From: CBDTTM01 sp965363355
GTDB taxonomy: Bacteria > Bacillota > Negativicutes > Selenomonadales > Selenomonadaceae
Direction of reading: 5' to 3'
DNA length: 13,151 nt
NCBI GenBank assembly: GCA_965363355.1
Contig: CBDTTM010000055.1
Location: 1 to 13,151 of the forward strand
In this document: piece by piece, positions 5,788 to 13,151 of the stretch
Numbering within the stretch: the stretch's first letter is position 1
Layout: each line of letters starts with the position of its first letter
Program-made: the position numbers and the translations under genes
Notes under the pieces: generated by a model
What the model was told of the DNA's origin: nothing
Database searches by the model: none
The model's input: only the letters and a program-made list of their open reading frames with translations

Positions 5788-7034
5788 TTTCTAATTCCCC
5801 TATCCGGACTGACCCAAACAGCCGCCCGATTCATTCGATGAAAGATCCCCTTAGGTGCCGCTACGATCGTCGCCAATGAATTATAGGCCCAGTACACGAC
5901 CGGATACCAAATGACCAAAAAATAAACCTTCCACAAGCCTTTATCATATTTATGATCGAGCAGCAAACTCGTAAAAAACTGGAGAAAGCAAATCACGGCG
6001 ATAACGGAACCATTCCATTCCATGAACGGGTTTCCCATGGACCCATAAAAAAGGTTCCCGCCAAAAATGAGATTGAGCAGCCATAAAACAACGGCCAGCA
6101 AAAAAGAATACGCCCAGACCACCCCTAGGAAATAATCCATATAAACCGGCCAAATGCGGCGATTTTTCCAAGAAAACCAAACATCGCTGTGCTTGCGCAA
6201 AACCTCTACGCCTCCCTGTGCCCAGCGCCGCCTTTGGTTCCACAAACCTAAAAGCGTCTCTGGCACAAGCATCCAGCAAATCATATTCGGTTCATAACGC
6301 ACATCCCAAAAATGGGTTTCCATCTTCCAGGTCATCTCAATATCATCCGTTATGACTTCGTTGCTCCAAAGGCCGACGTGCACGACTGCCGTGCGGCGCC
6401 AGGCAGCAACGACACCGGATACCGTCATGATTTTGCCCACAATGCGCTGGGTTCTCTTGATGAGTCCGATTACGCTTGAATACTCTGCTGTCTGTATCTT
6501 CGCCAGCAAACTTGTCCGGTTCCTCACCCGAGGATTTCCCGTCAGCGCTCCGACCCGAGGGAATTTCAAAAAATGCCAGACCGCCCATTGTATCGCCCAT
6601 TTATCCAGCAGACAATCGGCGTCTATCGTCACGATGACTTCACCGTGGCTCATCGCAAAAGCCAGATTCAGCGCATTGGCTTTCCCCATATTCTTTTCCA
6701 AATGGAGCACCTTTAAATTCTTATTGGCATGCATCATCCGATCCAAAACCATCTTCATATCATCGGTGCTGGCATCATTGATGACGATGACCTCTAAGTT
6801 CGTATACTCATTTTTGAGAACTGAATTGACCGTCTCTTCGATATCCTGGCTTTCATTACGAGCCGGTATCAAAACCGACACCAATGGCTGTGAACTAAGC
6901 GGCGGTGGAACGCGCTTTGACTTGCGTTCACGGCGCCAATAAAAACAGATACTGCCTACTATCCAGACAAGGCTCATAATAACAGGATAGTAAAATATAA
7001 AAACGGAAAGAACATCAAATATATTTCTTAACAC
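5784..7034 (-). CDS. pgaC: PgaC-like poly-beta-1,6-GlcNAc synthase (GT2)
   Basis: A processive family-2 glycosyltransferase of the inner membrane that polymerises UDP-GlcNAc into poly-beta-1,6-N-acetylglucosamine and passes it across the membrane. The 416 residues show an N-terminal membrane helix (about 10-32) and the GT-A domain with D88 (INDAS), DAD (138-140), TDD (229-231, catalytic base region) and QRRRW (267-271). C-terminal membrane helices follow at about 298-324, 340-360 and 368-390. The start is taken as GTG at 7034 because GGAGGG (7041-7046) sits six bases upstream. A longer frame to 7157 exists but would run through the end of pgaB. The gene starts 14 bases after pgaB stops and overlaps pgaD by four bases. 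In E. coli the enzyme works only with PgaD; the same is assumed here. Confidence 0.93.
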   Translation of the reverse strand: MLRNIFDVLSVFIFYYPVIMSLVWIVGSICFYWRRERKSKRVPPPLSSQPLVSVLIPARNESQDIEETVNSVLKNEYTNLEVIVINDASTDDMKMVLDRMMHANKNLKVLHLEKNMGKANALNLAFAMSHGEVIVTIDADCLLDKWAIQWAVWHFLKFPRVGALTGNPRVRNRTSLLAKIQTAEYSSVIGLIKRTQRIVGKIMTVSGVVAAWRRTAVVHVGLWSNEVITDDIEMTWKMETHFWDVRYEPNMICWMLVPETLLGLWNQRRRWAQGGVEVLRKHSDVWFSWKNRRIWPVYMDYFLGVVWAYSFLLAVVLWLLNLIFGGNLFYGSMGNPFMEWNGSVIAVICFLQFFTSLLLDHKYDKGLWKVYFLVIWYPVVYWAYNSLATIVAAPKGIFHRMNRAAVWVSPDRGIRK

Positions 7035-7048
7035 TATTTGCCCTCCTA

Positions 7049-8890
7049 TTATTTTCCTTCTATATGATAAAAGGTATCCGGATAGTACCCTATATTGCGC
7101 ACTCCGTTTTTCTTCAAGGTTTGGATTTGTTCGTTGAAGATTTTGCTGCTCAGCCATTTTTCTTTATCCCAATCATACGACTGGATCTTGATAATGACTT
7201 TGCTGTTCACCTCGGGATTCGCTTTTATCACATTTGCCATATTGGCCAGAAAACCCATCGGATCTTTTTCCTTATCCATATATGGATAAGCCATGACCAC
7301 CGTATAGTCATAATTTTTGAGGCAATCGGCAAAATCCTGAGCAAACCATTCTTGCGCTTTGGGGTTCAATACCGGCTCTGCATAAATGTCCCTCATGATA
7401 CAGGCATTTGGTCTATTCTCTTTAAATGCAGCTGCTAATGTCAATGAGAGTTCCGTCAATCGATTTGTTTTGAGCTTCGTCCAGCGATCCATTTCATTTT
7501 CATCCTTATGATTGAGCGCATCGAGCGATTTGCCAAAAGCTTTTTCATAAGCTGCCTTCCCATAAGACGAAACATCCTCAAAGTCATTCATATACAAATC
7601 GTCTTGGAACAAAATTCCCGTCACCGCCGAATATCTCGATAAATCACGATACAATGCACAAAGCTTCGGTTCAATGGAGCTGTCAAACGGGCTCATTCTT
7701 TTGTACCAGCCCTTTTCACCAGATGCCTGCACTAAGTTGGCATCATTTTTATCAGCCAGTGCATGGACAGCCAGGCTAGGCATCCACGCAACCACATTGA
7801 TATTGTCTTGAAGCAAGGCATTGGCTACTGTACTGAAGACATCTGCAACCACAGGGACTTCATGGTTGTAGAAATAAACGCCTTCCACATTGCCATCTCC
7901 GTCAGGGTCGGCAAAAGCCTGCAAGGCTACAACCTGAATCCTGTTTTCCCGCATCCGTGTCAACAATTCCTGTATATTCTGATTGAACTGCTGCGGATTT
8001 TCATCATACAGCGCATCAATATCGACTTGTGCCATTCTGAGCGGCTGACTGTTCCACTCTTCATGATCTTTCGTCAACAAAGACGCCAATCTCTTGATCC
8101 CTGGATTTTTATCCATAAGCATTCTTTTTGCATATTTGGCACTTTTCTCATCGGGGTTGTTGATGCCGCCATCGAGTAAAAAAGTCGCCTCCATGCCGTT
8201 TTCCATCGCAATATCAACGGATTTTCCCGAGTAGAGTCCATACGGCCAAACGATAGCCCGGGCTTTATGCCCTAATTTCTCTTCAAAAATCTTCTGTCCT
8301 TCACGAAAATCATTGTTCAGGCGCGTCTCATATTCGTTTTCCGTCTCATAGCGATTATTCACATACAAGTGGCTCTCTGCAATGCTGCTCAAATCGCCTT
8401 GCGGGTTTATCTCTTGATTTTTATGCAAAGCATGGGAATGCGATACGATGGTAACCAATCCACTGGATTCCATCTCCCGCAGATTATCCCAGCTTGCCAA
8501 ATCGCCAATATCTGTCGGCTTGCCTTCGCCATCCGTCCACGACGTCACGATGGCCAGCATCGCCGGTATCTGATATTTTTGCAGCAATGGATACACCTTG
8601 GTATAAAACGAAAGATACCCATCATCAAATGTTATCATCACGCTTTTATCCGGCAGTTTCAACGTCCCTTTTGTATAGGCTATATACTCATCCAAAGACA
8701 CAAAATGATAGCCATTGTCCTTCAAGTAGTCCAAATGGGCTTTAAATTTTGATTCGTCGATTGCGTAAGTGTCCGCCGGCTTATCGATTTCGTGATAACA
8801 AAGTATCGCCACCTGCGCAAATGCACAAGACATCATCAGCCACAAAAGCAGTGCACTGCAAAGCAATACACGCACAATTTTTTTTACCAT
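7049..8890 (-). CDS. pgaB: PgaB-like PNAG deacetylase / glycoside hydrolase
   Basis: A 613-residue exported two-domain enzyme that partly deacetylates PNAG in the periplasm so that it can be exported, and can also cut it. The signal peptide covers residues 1-25 (AFA before Q26). C22 in the same segment gives a poor lipobox (MMSC), whereas E. coli PgaB is a lipoprotein. The carbohydrate esterase 4 domain has TFDD (87-90), the metal-binding histidines in HSHALH (151-156), and WPYG (215-218). The C-terminal GH153 domain (about 284-613) has VDIDALYDEN, LQAFADPDGDG (323-333) and the acidic pair in ILFQDDLY (D430, D431), strongly resembling E. coli PgaB. ATG at 8890 follows GAGGT, which overlaps the pgaA stop codon region; the genes are 10 bases apart. 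Confidence 0.95.
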   Translation of the reverse strand: MVKKIVRVLLCSALLLWLMMSCAFAQVAILCYHEIDKPADTYAIDESKFKAHLDYLKDNGYHFVSLDEYIAYTKGTLKLPDKSVMITFDDGYLSFYTKVYPLLQKYQIPAMLAIVTSWTDGEGKPTDIGDLASWDNLREMESSGLVTIVSHSHALHKNQEINPQGDLSSIAESHLYVNNRYETENEYETRLNNDFREGQKIFEEKLGHKARAIVWPYGLYSGKSVDIAMENGMEATFLLDGGINNPDEKSAKYAKRMLMDKNPGIKRLASLLTKDHEEWNSQPLRMAQVDIDALYDENPQQFNQNIQELLTRMRENRIQVVALQAFADPDGDGNVEGVYFYNHEVPVVADVFSTVANALLQDNINVVAWMPSLAVHALADKNDANLVQASGEKGWYKRMSPFDSSIEPKLCALYRDLSRYSAVTGILFQDDLYMNDFEDVSSYGKAAYEKAFGKSLDALNHKDENEMDRWTKLKTNRLTELSLTLAAAFKENRPNACIMRDIYAEPVLNPKAQEWFAQDFADCLKNYDYTVVMAYPYMDKEKDPMGFLANMANVIKANPEVNSKVIIKIQSYDWDKEKWLSSKIFNEQIQTLKKNGVRNIGYYPDTFYHIEGK

Positions 8891-8900
8891 TGCTTCAACC

Positions 8901-11210
8901 TCACCATTCCAAATAGTAATTTATATCGAACAGATATCCGCTGCTGCGGCGATTGGTCTCGTCCGTCGCACGATTTTGGTGCCAGCTGTACTCCCCGCCG
9001 ATAACAATGCTTTGATTGCCCGGTAAGTTCTGCGTAAGCTCGATTCTCGTCGAAGGAGCGAATTCTTTCGCCTCATCATTATCGTGGCCCCATGATAACA
9101 TCGTGATCGACTCTATGGTACGTTCCCGCCTTGGAATCAGCCATTTGCGGCTAAATCCAGCAGCATAATCCACTCGCCGATTTGGAGAATCATAGCTTAG
9201 CGACTCACTATCATAATGACCATGACCATAGGTGAACAGCAAATTATCCCGGTGCCCTGGCGTCGTCGTAAGATTGTATGTCGTGGCTGCATCATAGCCG
9301 CTATAGTCGTTGCCATCGCTCAACGTATTCCAGTTATACCCAAAAGTAAATCTCGTCCGGTCATTTACGATCTGCGCCCACTGTAACGTCTTGAACCGTT
9401 CATGGATTCCTGCACTTACAGCTGTTGCTGTTTCATGCGGACGCTTGCCTGTCTCGAAGGTGATCTGGGCCAAATCATTGAATTCATAGGTTACCAATGA
9501 CCGTAGACCATTGCTGGAACTATAATCGCCACCGCTATAACGGTCATACGTCAAATCAAACTGTCCCCGATCAAAATGATACGATACACCTGAACGCATT
9601 TGGTTATAAGAAGCATCCGACTCGTCATCATGCAAGACATGATGAGAAACGCTATCTGTCTTATAAAAGTTCCCACCGATATATTTTTGAAAATCCATGC
9701 CAAATTCAATCGAATGGTCTTTTTTATAATCCATTCCATTTTCAAAATACGTATGCAAGGACGATTCCGGTCTCATGTCATTTTCAAGCTTTGGGGAGAA
9801 TAAATTGGCATTTGTTTCATCTTTGCTCGACACCTGCTGCAAAATCGCATCCGCATCTGCATAAAGACCTTTCTTCACCTTATTCTCGGCCATTCCGCTC
9901 TTAGCCGCCAGGCCAAGCACAGGATCATCTTTCAAGGCATTAAAATTCCGCTGGGCTTCATGATAATACGTCCGCCCATCAAGTTTTTCTGTTTGCTTGA
10001 AATTGAGCCCTTCATTTTTATCATCTTCCGGTTCGAGCTTCATCAAAGTCTGCGCATATTGAAGCTGATAGGAAGCTTTTTCTTCTTTCGTCTTGCCTAA
10101 AAGTGCATATAAATGCCTTGCCAGACTGATACGTCCCATTCGCAGCATCGTAGTGCCATCCACGGCAACAGCTGATTGCAAATCAGGGTATCTCTCAACA
10201 ATAGCAGCATATTCTTCTATAGCAGCTCTATCCTGGCGCATCGCAGCCAAGCAATATGCATGTCCCATCCTAACATAAGCTATATCATCCCGGGTCAAAA
10301 TATAACGATAGATTTTATCCGCTTCTCTATACCGTTCTGCTCGCAGATAAAGATCAGCCATATTTTGAAGCCCATACGATGGTACCTTGCTCCAGTCCGG
10401 GCACTCGCGTTTAAACACGGCAATTGCCTCATCAGGCTTCTCATCATAGCGAAGTGCCGTCAAATAATCGCTGAGCATATGCATCGTCGCCGTATGATTT
10501 TCCACATAAGGCCGCAGAACATTGACGGCACGATCTTCTTCACGATGCTGGATATAAAGTGCCGCTTTTTTTGCATCCATGTCCCGGATAATTTCTTTTT
10601 GATCTTGCGACACCAATTTCGCTGCAAGGGCAAATTCTTTTTCGGCAGAAACAAAATCATTTCTTTGCATCGAAGCCAACGCTTTGCTGTAGTGCACCCG
10701 ATAAGGCGGCACGTCCTTTTGGCTTGCGATTTCCTGATATAATTTATCCGCTTGGTCATACTCGCCTAGATACAACATGCACTCTGCATAGATGAGCTCA
10801 GCCTCTACATTGCCTCGTTTGCTCAACAAGCTCAGGATTTCATCCGCCCGGTCGGCTTTTCCTTGTCGGATATAAGCCTGTGCGAGCGGCATTGCCGCAT
10901 AGTCTGGCATATCGCCAAATCCATTCACATAATGCTTTTCTGCTTCTCTTATCATTTTTGCGTCTTCGCCCGCCCAGGATAAAATCGTGATGTAATCTGC
11001 CCAAAACCCTTCATCGCGATACCCCTGCATTTCTAGCTTATCCAAGATTTGCAAAGACGTTTTATAATCACCATTCCTTGCAAGCGTAACTGCCTCAGCC
11101 TGCATCTCGACTGCTGACGCAACAGGCTCTGCCGCCACGGTAGACACATGGGGCAGCATACAAAGTCCAACACTGACCATAATATACCCTTGCCACTTTT
11201 TCTTTTTCAT
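8901..11210 (-). CDS. pgaA: PgaA-like outer-membrane PNAG export porin with TPR domain
   Basis: A 769-residue protein with a signal peptide (1-27, VAA before E28) and a long periplasmic stretch of TPR-like helical repeats (about 35-450; for example the repeated patterns LARNGDYKTSLQILDKLE and AERYREADKIYRYIL). A C-terminal beta-barrel (about 483-769) shows alternating aromatic strands and ends in YYLEW, the aromatic-terminated last strand of outer-membrane proteins. E. coli PgaA (807 residues) has the same order: the TPR part binds PgaB and deacetylated polymer, and the 16-strand barrel lets it out. ATG at 11210 is chosen because GGGAG (11217-11221) is six bases upstream and a signal peptide follows at once. 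The frame stays open up to a GTG at 11267 but adds 19 residues without a ribosome binding site. The gene is first in the pgaABCD order. It shows directly that this organism has an outer membrane. Confidence 0.93.
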   Translation of the reverse strand: MKKKKWQGYIMVSVGLCMLPHVSTVAAEPVASAVEMQAEAVTLARNGDYKTSLQILDKLEMQGYRDEGFWADYITILSWAGEDAKMIREAEKHYVNGFGDMPDYAAMPLAQAYIRQGKADRADEILSLLSKRGNVEAELIYAECMLYLGEYDQADKLYQEIASQKDVPPYRVHYSKALASMQRNDFVSAEKEFALAAKLVSQDQKEIIRDMDAKKAALYIQHREEDRAVNVLRPYVENHTATMHMLSDYLTALRYDEKPDEAIAVFKRECPDWSKVPSYGLQNMADLYLRAERYREADKIYRYILTRDDIAYVRMGHAYCLAAMRQDRAAIEEYAAIVERYPDLQSAVAVDGTTMLRMGRISLARHLYALLGKTKEEKASYQLQYAQTLMKLEPEDDKNEGLNFKQTEKLDGRTYYHEAQRNFNALKDDPVLGLAAKSGMAENKVKKGLYADADAILQQVSSKDETNANLFSPKLENDMRPESSLHTYFENGMDYKKDHSIEFGMDFQKYIGGNFYKTDSVSHHVLHDDESDASYNQMRSGVSYHFDRGQFDLTYDRYSGGDYSSSNGLRSLVTYEFNDLAQITFETGKRPHETATAVSAGIHERFKTLQWAQIVNDRTRFTFGYNWNTLSDGNDYSGYDAATTYNLTTTPGHRDNLLFTYGHGHYDSESLSYDSPNRRVDYAAGFSRKWLIPRRERTIESITMLSWGHDNDEAKEFAPSTRIELTQNLPGNQSIVIGGEYSWHQNRATDETNRRSSGYLFDINYYLEW

Positions 11211-11306
11211 ACATGACTCCCTTCCATCAAAAAGCTCGGGGAACAAACATTTCAAGCATCTTAGCACAGAACTGATATGTCCCTTTTATGATTTTATAAA
11301 TATAAC
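11211..11306 (-). promoter_or_regulatory. Predicted 5' leader of the pga operon with three ANGGA motifs
   Basis: From the predicted start near 11306 the leader is about 96 bases. On the minus strand it contains AGGGA (11284-11280), ATGGA (11227-11223) and AGGGA (11222-11218); the last two cover the Shine-Dalgarno site. ANGGA is the core bound by CsrA, which represses the long pgaA leader in E. coli. Two of the three overlap an ordinary ribosome binding site, so this may be chance. Confidence 0.3.
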
Positions 11307-11312
11307 AGTATG

Positions 11313-11341
11313 ATTATATGCTTCATTCCAATTAAAGTCAC
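11313..11341 (-). promoter_or_regulatory. Predicted sigma-A promoter of the pga operon
   Basis: On the minus strand GTGACT (11341-11336) is followed after 17 bases by a perfect TATAAT (11318-11313). The -35 matches TTGACA at four positions. It is the best promoter-like pair in the 249 bases between the DUF362 gene and pgaA. A weaker TATACT lies further upstream at 11356-11351. Confidence 0.6.
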
Positions 11342-11409
11342 TAACCGAAAGTATAGTAATTCTGAAAATTCCATGAAAAATCATCATTTTTCTGATTTTA
11401 TTTTTCCAT

Positions 11410-11451
11410 AGCAAAAAGACCTGCCATAAATTCACAGCAGGTCTCTTTGCT
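11410..11451 (-). terminator. Intrinsic terminator after the DUF362-ferredoxin gene
   Basis: A 15-base stem with a single mismatch (11410-11424 with 11437-11451) encloses a 12-base loop. Read on the minus strand the core GACCTGC/GCAGGTC is followed by TTTTT, which ends transcription of the DUF362 gene (stop at 11460) before the pga promoter. On the plus strand the stem is followed by ATATTTTTTT, so it could work both ways. Confidence 0.75.
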
Positions 11452-11459
11452 ATATTTTT

Positions 11460-12647
11460 TTAAACGCCGCGTTTTCTGCCAAACAGGACTCGATGCAGCC
11501 AATGCACTTTTATATCGACGGCTTGCCTTGGACAAAGCTCATGGCAGCAAAAGCAGCTGATGCATTTTCCTAGATCAGCTTCCGGCTTGCCGTCTTTCAT
11601 GGTAATGACCTTTGCCGGACAGCCTCGCATGCAGTCGCCACAAGAAATGCACTTGTCATGCTGAAAAACCGGCTTGGGGCTCAACGCCTTGATGAAGAAC
11701 TCTTCCACTTTACGCGGCACGATGCCGCTCACCAAGGTCTGCTTGATGGAAGCCGGTCGCTCAAACGGAATCACTGGAATCTCAGCAAAATCGCCTCCGA
11801 CTATGTTGATATCGGATAAATCCCCTTCTAACAAGCCCCTCTTATAAGAAGCCGTCACCGTCGGCACTTCTTCGCGAGTAAAGCCCATCACCTGGATACC
11901 GACAGCATCGAGTGCATACGGATTCTCTGCCGCTAAGATAAGGCCTGCCGCTTTCTTCGTCCCCGAAGATGGCCCGTTGCCTTCCATGCCTTCAACCGCA
12001 TCGATCATCGTGAAATCTGGGCGGACGTATTCACAGATATCGAGTAAATGGTCGGCAAAGTTCTCGGCCGTATGCATCTTGAAGTGATATTCCGCTTTCG
12101 TCAGTCCTGGGATGACACCAAAGAGATTCTTGACCCCGCCCGTATACATCATCATGCAATGCGTCTTGAACTTAGCGATGGAGACAATCAAATCAACCTC
12201 CGTGACCACGCGAATGACTTCCATGCTTTTGAGCTTCTCCGCCCGCTCGTTGCTTACCGTCACCGAAGTTATGTCATAGTTGAGCGCACAACCGGTATCT
12301 TCCGCTACCTTTGCCATGCCGCTCGCCTTATAGATATCTTCGAGCCGCTTCTTATAAAAAGGCCCTCCGGGACTGTCACCGATGATTACCTGCCAGCCAA
12401 GACCTTGCAGATAAAGAACAGCCGCTTTGACCACCGCCGGATGCGTCGTCACCGCATCTTCTGGAACATTTTTTTTCAGGAGATTTACCTTGATCAAAGC
12501 TTTTCCCGTTTTTTTCTCTTTATATTTAAGCCCCGAACAACGCTCCATACTGGAAAAAACCGCTGCCTCGACTTCCTTTTCCTCATAGGAATTGCATTTT
12601 TTTATAATGACTTCTTCCATGGTATTTTTTTTATCTGAACTGCTCAT
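11460..12647 (-). CDS. DUF362 protein with C-terminal two-[4Fe-4S] ferredoxin domain
   Basis: A 395-residue cytoplasmic iron-sulfur protein with no signal peptide. The DUF362 domain (about 12-300) shows the conserved family blocks IKVNLL (52-57), GDSPGG (90-95), KFKTH (159-163) and GVKNLFG (171-177). The C-terminal domain holds two classical cluster motifs, C333-x2-C336-x2-C339-x3-C343-P and C362-x2-C365-x2-C368-x3-C372-P, predicted to bind two [4Fe-4S] clusters. DUF362 proteins are widespread in anaerobes and their reaction is not established; an electron-transfer or iron-sulfur-linked role is the most that can be said. The start is uncertain: ATG at 12647 (or GTG at 12650) has GGAAG about 11 bases upstream, ATG at 12683 has no ribosome binding site, and the longest frame (to 12821) would overlap the upstream gene. 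Confidence 0.88.
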   Translation of the reverse strand: MSSSDKKNTMEEVIIKKCNSYEEKEVEAAVFSSMERCSGLKYKEKKTGKALIKVNLLKKNVPEDAVTTHPAVVKAAVLYLQGLGWQVIIGDSPGGPFYKKRLEDIYKASGMAKVAEDTGCALNYDITSVTVSNERAEKLKSMEVIRVVTEVDLIVSIAKFKTHCMMMYTGGVKNLFGVIPGLTKAEYHFKMHTAENFADHLLDICEYVRPDFTMIDAVEGMEGNGPSSGTKKAAGLILAAENPYALDAVGIQVMGFTREEVPTVTASYKRGLLEGDLSDINIVGGDFAEIPVIPFERPASIKQTLVSGIVPRKVEEFFIKALSPKPVFQHDKCISCGDCMRGCPAKVITMKDGKPEADLGKCISCFCCHELCPRQAVDIKVHWLHRVLFGRKRGV

Positions 12648-12717
12648 CACAGCACCCACTTCCAGTATGTTCTGCCACTCCATCTTTATATAAAATACAG
12701 GTAAAGCATGATGATGC

Positions 12718-13059
12718 TCACAAAACCTCTCCGGACTTATAACATTGCGCAATATAATCTCGTGGTTGATAGTAAAAATCCGAATTATATCTTGATATCT
12801 CATCACTGATCCATGAATCATATATTTCCAGTAATGTCATAATCACATCATCTTTTTTTACATCTTCGATAAGACGCGTGTATACTTCACCAATTGTCCA
12901 ATAATCCGGAACTTCATATTTACAAGCAGCCACATTATCAAAATCCCCTGTCAAAATCTCTCGCATTTGAATAAACTCATCTGCCGTCTTTACAATTGGT
13001 TCACTATGCAAAACATCCGCATGTTTATAGATACGGCGCAAAACAGTTTCCCCCAGCAT
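12718..13059 (-). CDS. Uncharacterised 113-residue protein
   Basis: I do not recognise this protein. It is acidic overall, predicted mostly helical and without signal peptide or membrane segment, with many aromatic residues near the C-terminus (YDSW, YNSDFYYQPRDYI). The helical, charged build suggests a small cytoplasmic protein. ATG at 13059 is chosen because GAGGT stands seven bases upstream. A TTG at 13143 extends the frame by 28 basic residues but has no visible ribosome binding site in the window. The gene lies 70 bases upstream of the DUF362 gene on the same strand with no terminator visible between them, so co-transcription is possible. The 92 bases to its right, up to the window edge, show no clear promoter. 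Confidence 0.65.
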   Translation of the reverse strand: MLGETVLRRIYKHADVLHSEPIVKTADEFIQMREILTGDFDNVAACKYEVPDYWTIGEVYTRLIEDVKKDDVIMTLLEIYDSWISDEISRYNSDFYYQPRDYIAQCYKSGEVL

Positions 13060-13151
13060 TTTGACAACCTCGCTGCGTTTTCGCTTTTGTACTCGTCTGT
13101 AAATGGTAATATAAAAGTGAGCCAAAAAGCCGGATAATGGCAACGAAAAAG

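Noticed and set aside
6352..6942. Long open frame (196 codons) on the plus strand inside the pgaC region
   Set aside because: It lies wholly antisense to pgaC, whose frame has all glycosyltransferase motifs. The antisense protein has no recognisable domain and no good ribosome binding site.
7035..7157. Upstream extension of pgaC to an ATG at 7157
   Set aside because: It would overlap pgaB by over 100 bases and adds a polar stretch before the first membrane helix. The GTG at 7034 has a proper ribosome binding site just after the pgaB stop.
11371..11396. Short AT-rich inverted repeat (GAAAAAT/ATTTTTC) upstream of the pga promoter
   Set aside because: Seven A-T rich pairs in a very AT-rich stretch are expected by chance, with no T-run or link to a regulator.
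12048..12638. Long open frame (196 codons) on the plus strand inside the DUF362 gene
   Set aside because: It is antisense to a frame with conserved DUF362 blocks. Its composition (rich in F, R and H) is typical of a shadow frame.
12648..12717. TATATAA-like -10 upstream of the DUF362 gene
   Set aside because: The stretch TTTTATATAAAG resembles a -10, but no -35 of any quality lies 16-18 bases upstream. It is not reported as a promoter.
12648..12821. Longest form of the DUF362 protein, starting at 12821
   Set aside because: It overlaps the upstream gene by about 100 bases, and the extra residues are not part of the family. Starts nearer the domain fit better.
1..13151. Search for CRISPR arrays, tRNAs, rRNAs, transposases, phage genes or toxin-antitoxin pairs
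   Set aside because: No repeat-spacer pattern, clover-leaf sequence, transposase or integrase motif, or toxin-like pair was seen by reading. A tool-based scan was not possible.

Overview
The window (13,151 bases, complete at neither end) looks like chromosome of a diderm, Gram-negative-type Firmicute, most likely a Negativicute (Selenomonas/Megamonas/Pelosinus-like). Reasons: purine-rich Shine-Dalgarno sites close to nearly every start, GTG/TTG starts, Firmicute-type alanine dehydrogenase and sigma-54 activator, together with an outer-membrane beta-barrel protein (PgaA-like) that only makes sense in a cell with an outer membrane. The lineage is inferred from protein content, not from a marker gene. 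I see no rRNA, tRNA, CRISPR array, insertion sequence or prophage.

Left end (1-800, all minus strand): a MarR-family repressor cut by the window edge, then an 84-residue orphan protein with its own good promoter.

Middle left (800-5290): an alanine-use module. A TyrR-type activator (ACT-PAS-AAA+-HTH; minus strand) is divergent from alanine dehydrogenase (ald) and an APC-family amino acid permease (plus strand). The 261-base intergenic region holds a near-consensus sigma-54 promoter (GG-N10-GC) in front of ald and, about 85-130 bases upstream of its predicted start point, three tandem 18-base TyrR-box-like sites (TGKAAC-N6-nnnCCA), the middle one a perfect palindrome. The simplest reading is that the activator senses an amino acid, binds the three boxes and opens the sigma-54 promoter. 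A strong terminator sits between ald and the permease, and two more hairpins follow the permease, one inside its last codons and one bidirectional.

Middle right (5300-11410, minus strand): a compact four-gene operon pgaA-pgaB-pgaC-pgaD for poly-beta-1,6-N-acetylglucosamine (PNAG) export. It encodes an outer-membrane TPR/porin, a periplasmic deacetylase/hydrolase, the inner-membrane glycosyltransferase and its small partner. A consensus-like sigma-A promoter and a leader of roughly 96 bases precede pgaA. Gene order and domain layout follow the E. coli system rather than the icaADBC system of monoderm Firmicutes.

Right end (11460-13151, minus strand): a DUF362 protein fused to a two-cluster ferredoxin domain, preceded by a 113-residue protein that I do not recognise. 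A terminator separates this pair from the pga operon.

The parts most worth following up are the divergent sigma-54/TyrR-box control region, the variant GSFTGG loop in the activator, and the regulation of an E. coli-style pga operon in a Firmicute.
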